Source of the DNA: Hymenolepis diminuta
Taxonomy: Eukaryota; Platyhelminthes; Cestoda; Cyclophyllidea; Hymenolepididae
Length of the DNA stretch: 64,000 nucleotides
Assembly (NCBI GenBank): GCA_900708905.1
Contig: CAADRB010000019.1
Location: 1,057,514 to 1,121,513, forward strand
Reading direction: 5' to 3'
The notes beneath the pieces were generated by a model. The model had not been told where the DNA came from. It searched no databases and was given only the letters and a program-made list of their open reading frames with translations. The position numbers and the translations under genes are program-made. Shown here one piece after another: positions 62,105 to 64,000 of this stretch; positions within the stretch are counted from its first letter, which is position 1; each line of letters begins with the position of its first letter.

Positions 62105-63710
62105 TTCTATCTCCGATCTTTCATAAAAGAGGCATATCTATACAAACTGGCGCATTTGAATGCTGATTAATCGTTCACAGAATGAGTATGACCTTTCTAG
62201 ACTCATTAAATACCTTCTTTTGGTGGTTGCCAAGACATTTTATAAATACATTTGGGATGAATATACTTTTATAAAAATGAAATGGTTTCTGCCTTCCTCT
62301 ACTTTAGAGTTTGGTGATTAATCTAATGAGGCGAACTCATTCTTTGGTTTTTGAGACACGACGTAAATGCTAAATTGCAAATATTATAGTTTCAATTATC
62401 TAAATTATGTCTATCTTGGCAGACTGGATGCCTCTGTGTTGAGTCACTAACACTGAATCCTAAGATATCTAGAACTTATCTTCCCAGGCCACTACAATGC
62501 CATCCCGATTGTACTTCAAATCAGTGAGTGTACTCTTATAGTAGATTTTAAGATGAAATAGAATACTTTCTGTAGGAATCATAATTTTACACAAGAGAAG
62601 CCTCACTCCAGATTTCTCTGCAGGTATATATATATACTTAAGAAATGATTTAACCAATATAGTTTTGACTTGGTTAAAATTAAAGCGGTGGTTTTAATGA
62701 TGTTCTTTTGCATATTGCAAATGAAAATAATATTCAAAGTGGGGCTTTAATTTGTTCAAATCTCCGTAAATTAAAAAATTAGGTGAAATATTTTGTAAAA
62801 ATAAAAAACTATGGTGTTTTACGTTAATTAGGCTTTATTGAATACAAATATGGTAATTAACTGCTTATGATTTTTGCAAAACATTCAAATTTTACATGTT
62901 TAAACGGTTGAAGAAGATGTTAGACCAATTCATTTAATTTTGGTCATTTGATTTAAAATTAATACCCCCTTCAGTCTTTGCCTACTTAATTTAGAAGTCA
63001 AGTTCGAACAAAATATTCTCAAAAGATTCAAGAAAGACGGTTGCAACGGTAAATAAATAAGCCATGCCAAATATTGGATACGATTCTTAAACAGAATTGA
63101 AAAACATCCAGCTAGTTACAATAAATTACGAACCTGGATTGCATTTATGGAATGCCAGGGAATTTTAGATAGAATTCTGCGGCAGAGATTGAATTAAAGC
63201 AATATGTATTGCGTTCAGATGCAAGAGGGAAAGAAAAGCACGCATTATTGTGCATAAGTTGAATTACACAGTTGAGAGTTTAAGAAATACATTTATCTTT
63301 TCGTTCTGAAGATAAAGATCTAACATTTAAAATAAAACTTTAACAAATTATTAGTAAATAATGACAAGAGACCACTTGGGAATTGTATTTAATTAAATTA
63401 TTCGATATTTTTATTAGCAACTATTCTCCATGGATTAAATGACGATAAGTTTTTTTTCAAAAAATAATTTTTATTTATATAGTAAATAAACATAAACATA
63501 TTACATAGTAATATGTTTAATATATCTGCATATGAAATATTAATGTAATACGATAAATTAAGAATGCCAAAAATATGACTTTACGAAATACTTTTTGACT
63601 ATACATAAAAACCTGACTCAGCGTTGTTTGTAAGCAGTTGTTAATTCCGTCTTTTTATAATAAAATACGTGGATATAATTTATCATTAATTAATTATTAA
63701 TGAATCAACT
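62105..63710. other. 3' flank of the receptor gene, AT-rich
   Basis: ATTAAA at 62205-62210, about 100 bases after the stop codon, is a plausible polyadenylation signal, and no AATAAA is closer. The overlapping frame at 61981-62166 is a shadow of the last exon. Beyond that I see no supported gene. Confidence 0.4.
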
Positions 63711-63714
63711 TTAT

Positions 63715-63990
63715 CAGACTGTTCATTTTGGATAATATCGGATGTCGTTTTCGAATAGGGATTGCTTAGTTAATTCACTTACACAATTTAGTAGATAAAA
63801 CCCTCCTGAGTTCCCTAGGAAAAGTGATTGCAACTCTTGCCTTGGAGAAAGGGAAGGTCCTTTGGAGCTGCCAGTAGGAAAACTTATATTCTGCAGCTTC
63901 ATAGCGCTAATGGATGTACTCTGATTTAACACGAATTTCGTGACTTCCGATTTGGTAGACGTGCGAGTTGACCACTACGCCATCAAACAT
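63715..63990 (-). repeat. Probable tRNA-derived SINE at the right edge
   Basis: Read on the minus strand from 63987, TTTGATGGCGTAGTGGTCAA is an excellent tRNA-type box A region. A box-B-like ACGAAATTCGTGTT follows about 40 bases on. The D-arm can pair (GCG with CGC), but the anticodon and T arms do not fold convincingly. The sequence continues without a break into a GC-richer body (CTGCCAGTTCC-like, CTTCCCTTTCTCC on its strand), as a SINE would and a tRNA gene would not. The open frame in the body (63932-63723) has no ATG start and is not a gene. The window ends 10 bases beyond, so the 5' border cannot be judged. Confidence 0.42.
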
Positions 63991-64000
63991 AACTGAACTA

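Noticed and set aside
63925..63987. A functional tRNA gene at the right edge (minus)
   Set aside because: Box A is good but the anticodon and T arms do not pair and box B is degraded. A SINE fits better.
1..64000. CRISPR arrays, operons, riboswitches, bacterial terminators
   Set aside because: None seen. The window is animal nuclear DNA with spliced genes and eukaryotic transposons.

Overview
The window is AT-rich animal nuclear DNA. It has GT-AG introns, a neuropeptide GPCR of a family best known from protostomes, a mariner relic, decayed LINEs and tRNA-like (SINE-type) segments. A TATA box plus TCAGT initiator at about 27.76 kb leans towards an arthropod. A flatworm or other protostome is not excluded, and no species is claimed. 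Almost all short reading frames lie in non-coding DNA, and nothing bacterial, phage-like or CRISPR-like was seen.

Left part, 1-11.3 kb: a LINE 3' fragment (about 0.48-0.76 kb, +) and a 5'-truncated LINE copy (about 2.8-4.5 kb, -). A CpG-rich patch at 7.3-8.3 kb looks like a promoter with splice donors facing both ways. A dead DD37D-type mariner copy lies at about 10.1-11.26 kb. Middle, 11.3-41 kb: mostly featureless. Exceptions are a purine-rich dispersed repeat (15.7 kb), a GC-rich island with competing reading frames (21.3 kb), a TATA/initiator with a short first coding exon (27.76-27.92 kb), a tRNA-like segment (28.7 kb) and an unrecognised ORF (36.6-37.0 kb, -).

Right part, 41-64 kb: a longer LINE copy (about 41.44-44.52 kb, +), then 45-50.5 kb with exon-like relics, including one segment present twice 2.8 kb apart and a broken small protein gene. 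The only convincing complete gene is a myosuppressin/FMRFamide-type peptide receptor. It has a 5' UTR exon, coding exons at 57729-58712 and 61883-62104, and a 401-residue product.

The most striking structure is a 1,053-bp inverted pair (3225-4277 and 43223-44275) inside the two LINE copies. I count 5 mismatches, all near the ends, and about 930 bp in the middle with none. The same LINE copies are clearly diverged just outside this core. The core is already a pseudogene and both copies share its stop codons. This looks like recent gene conversion, or a local inverted duplication, between repeats 39 kb apart. I did not find a clearly new biological system.
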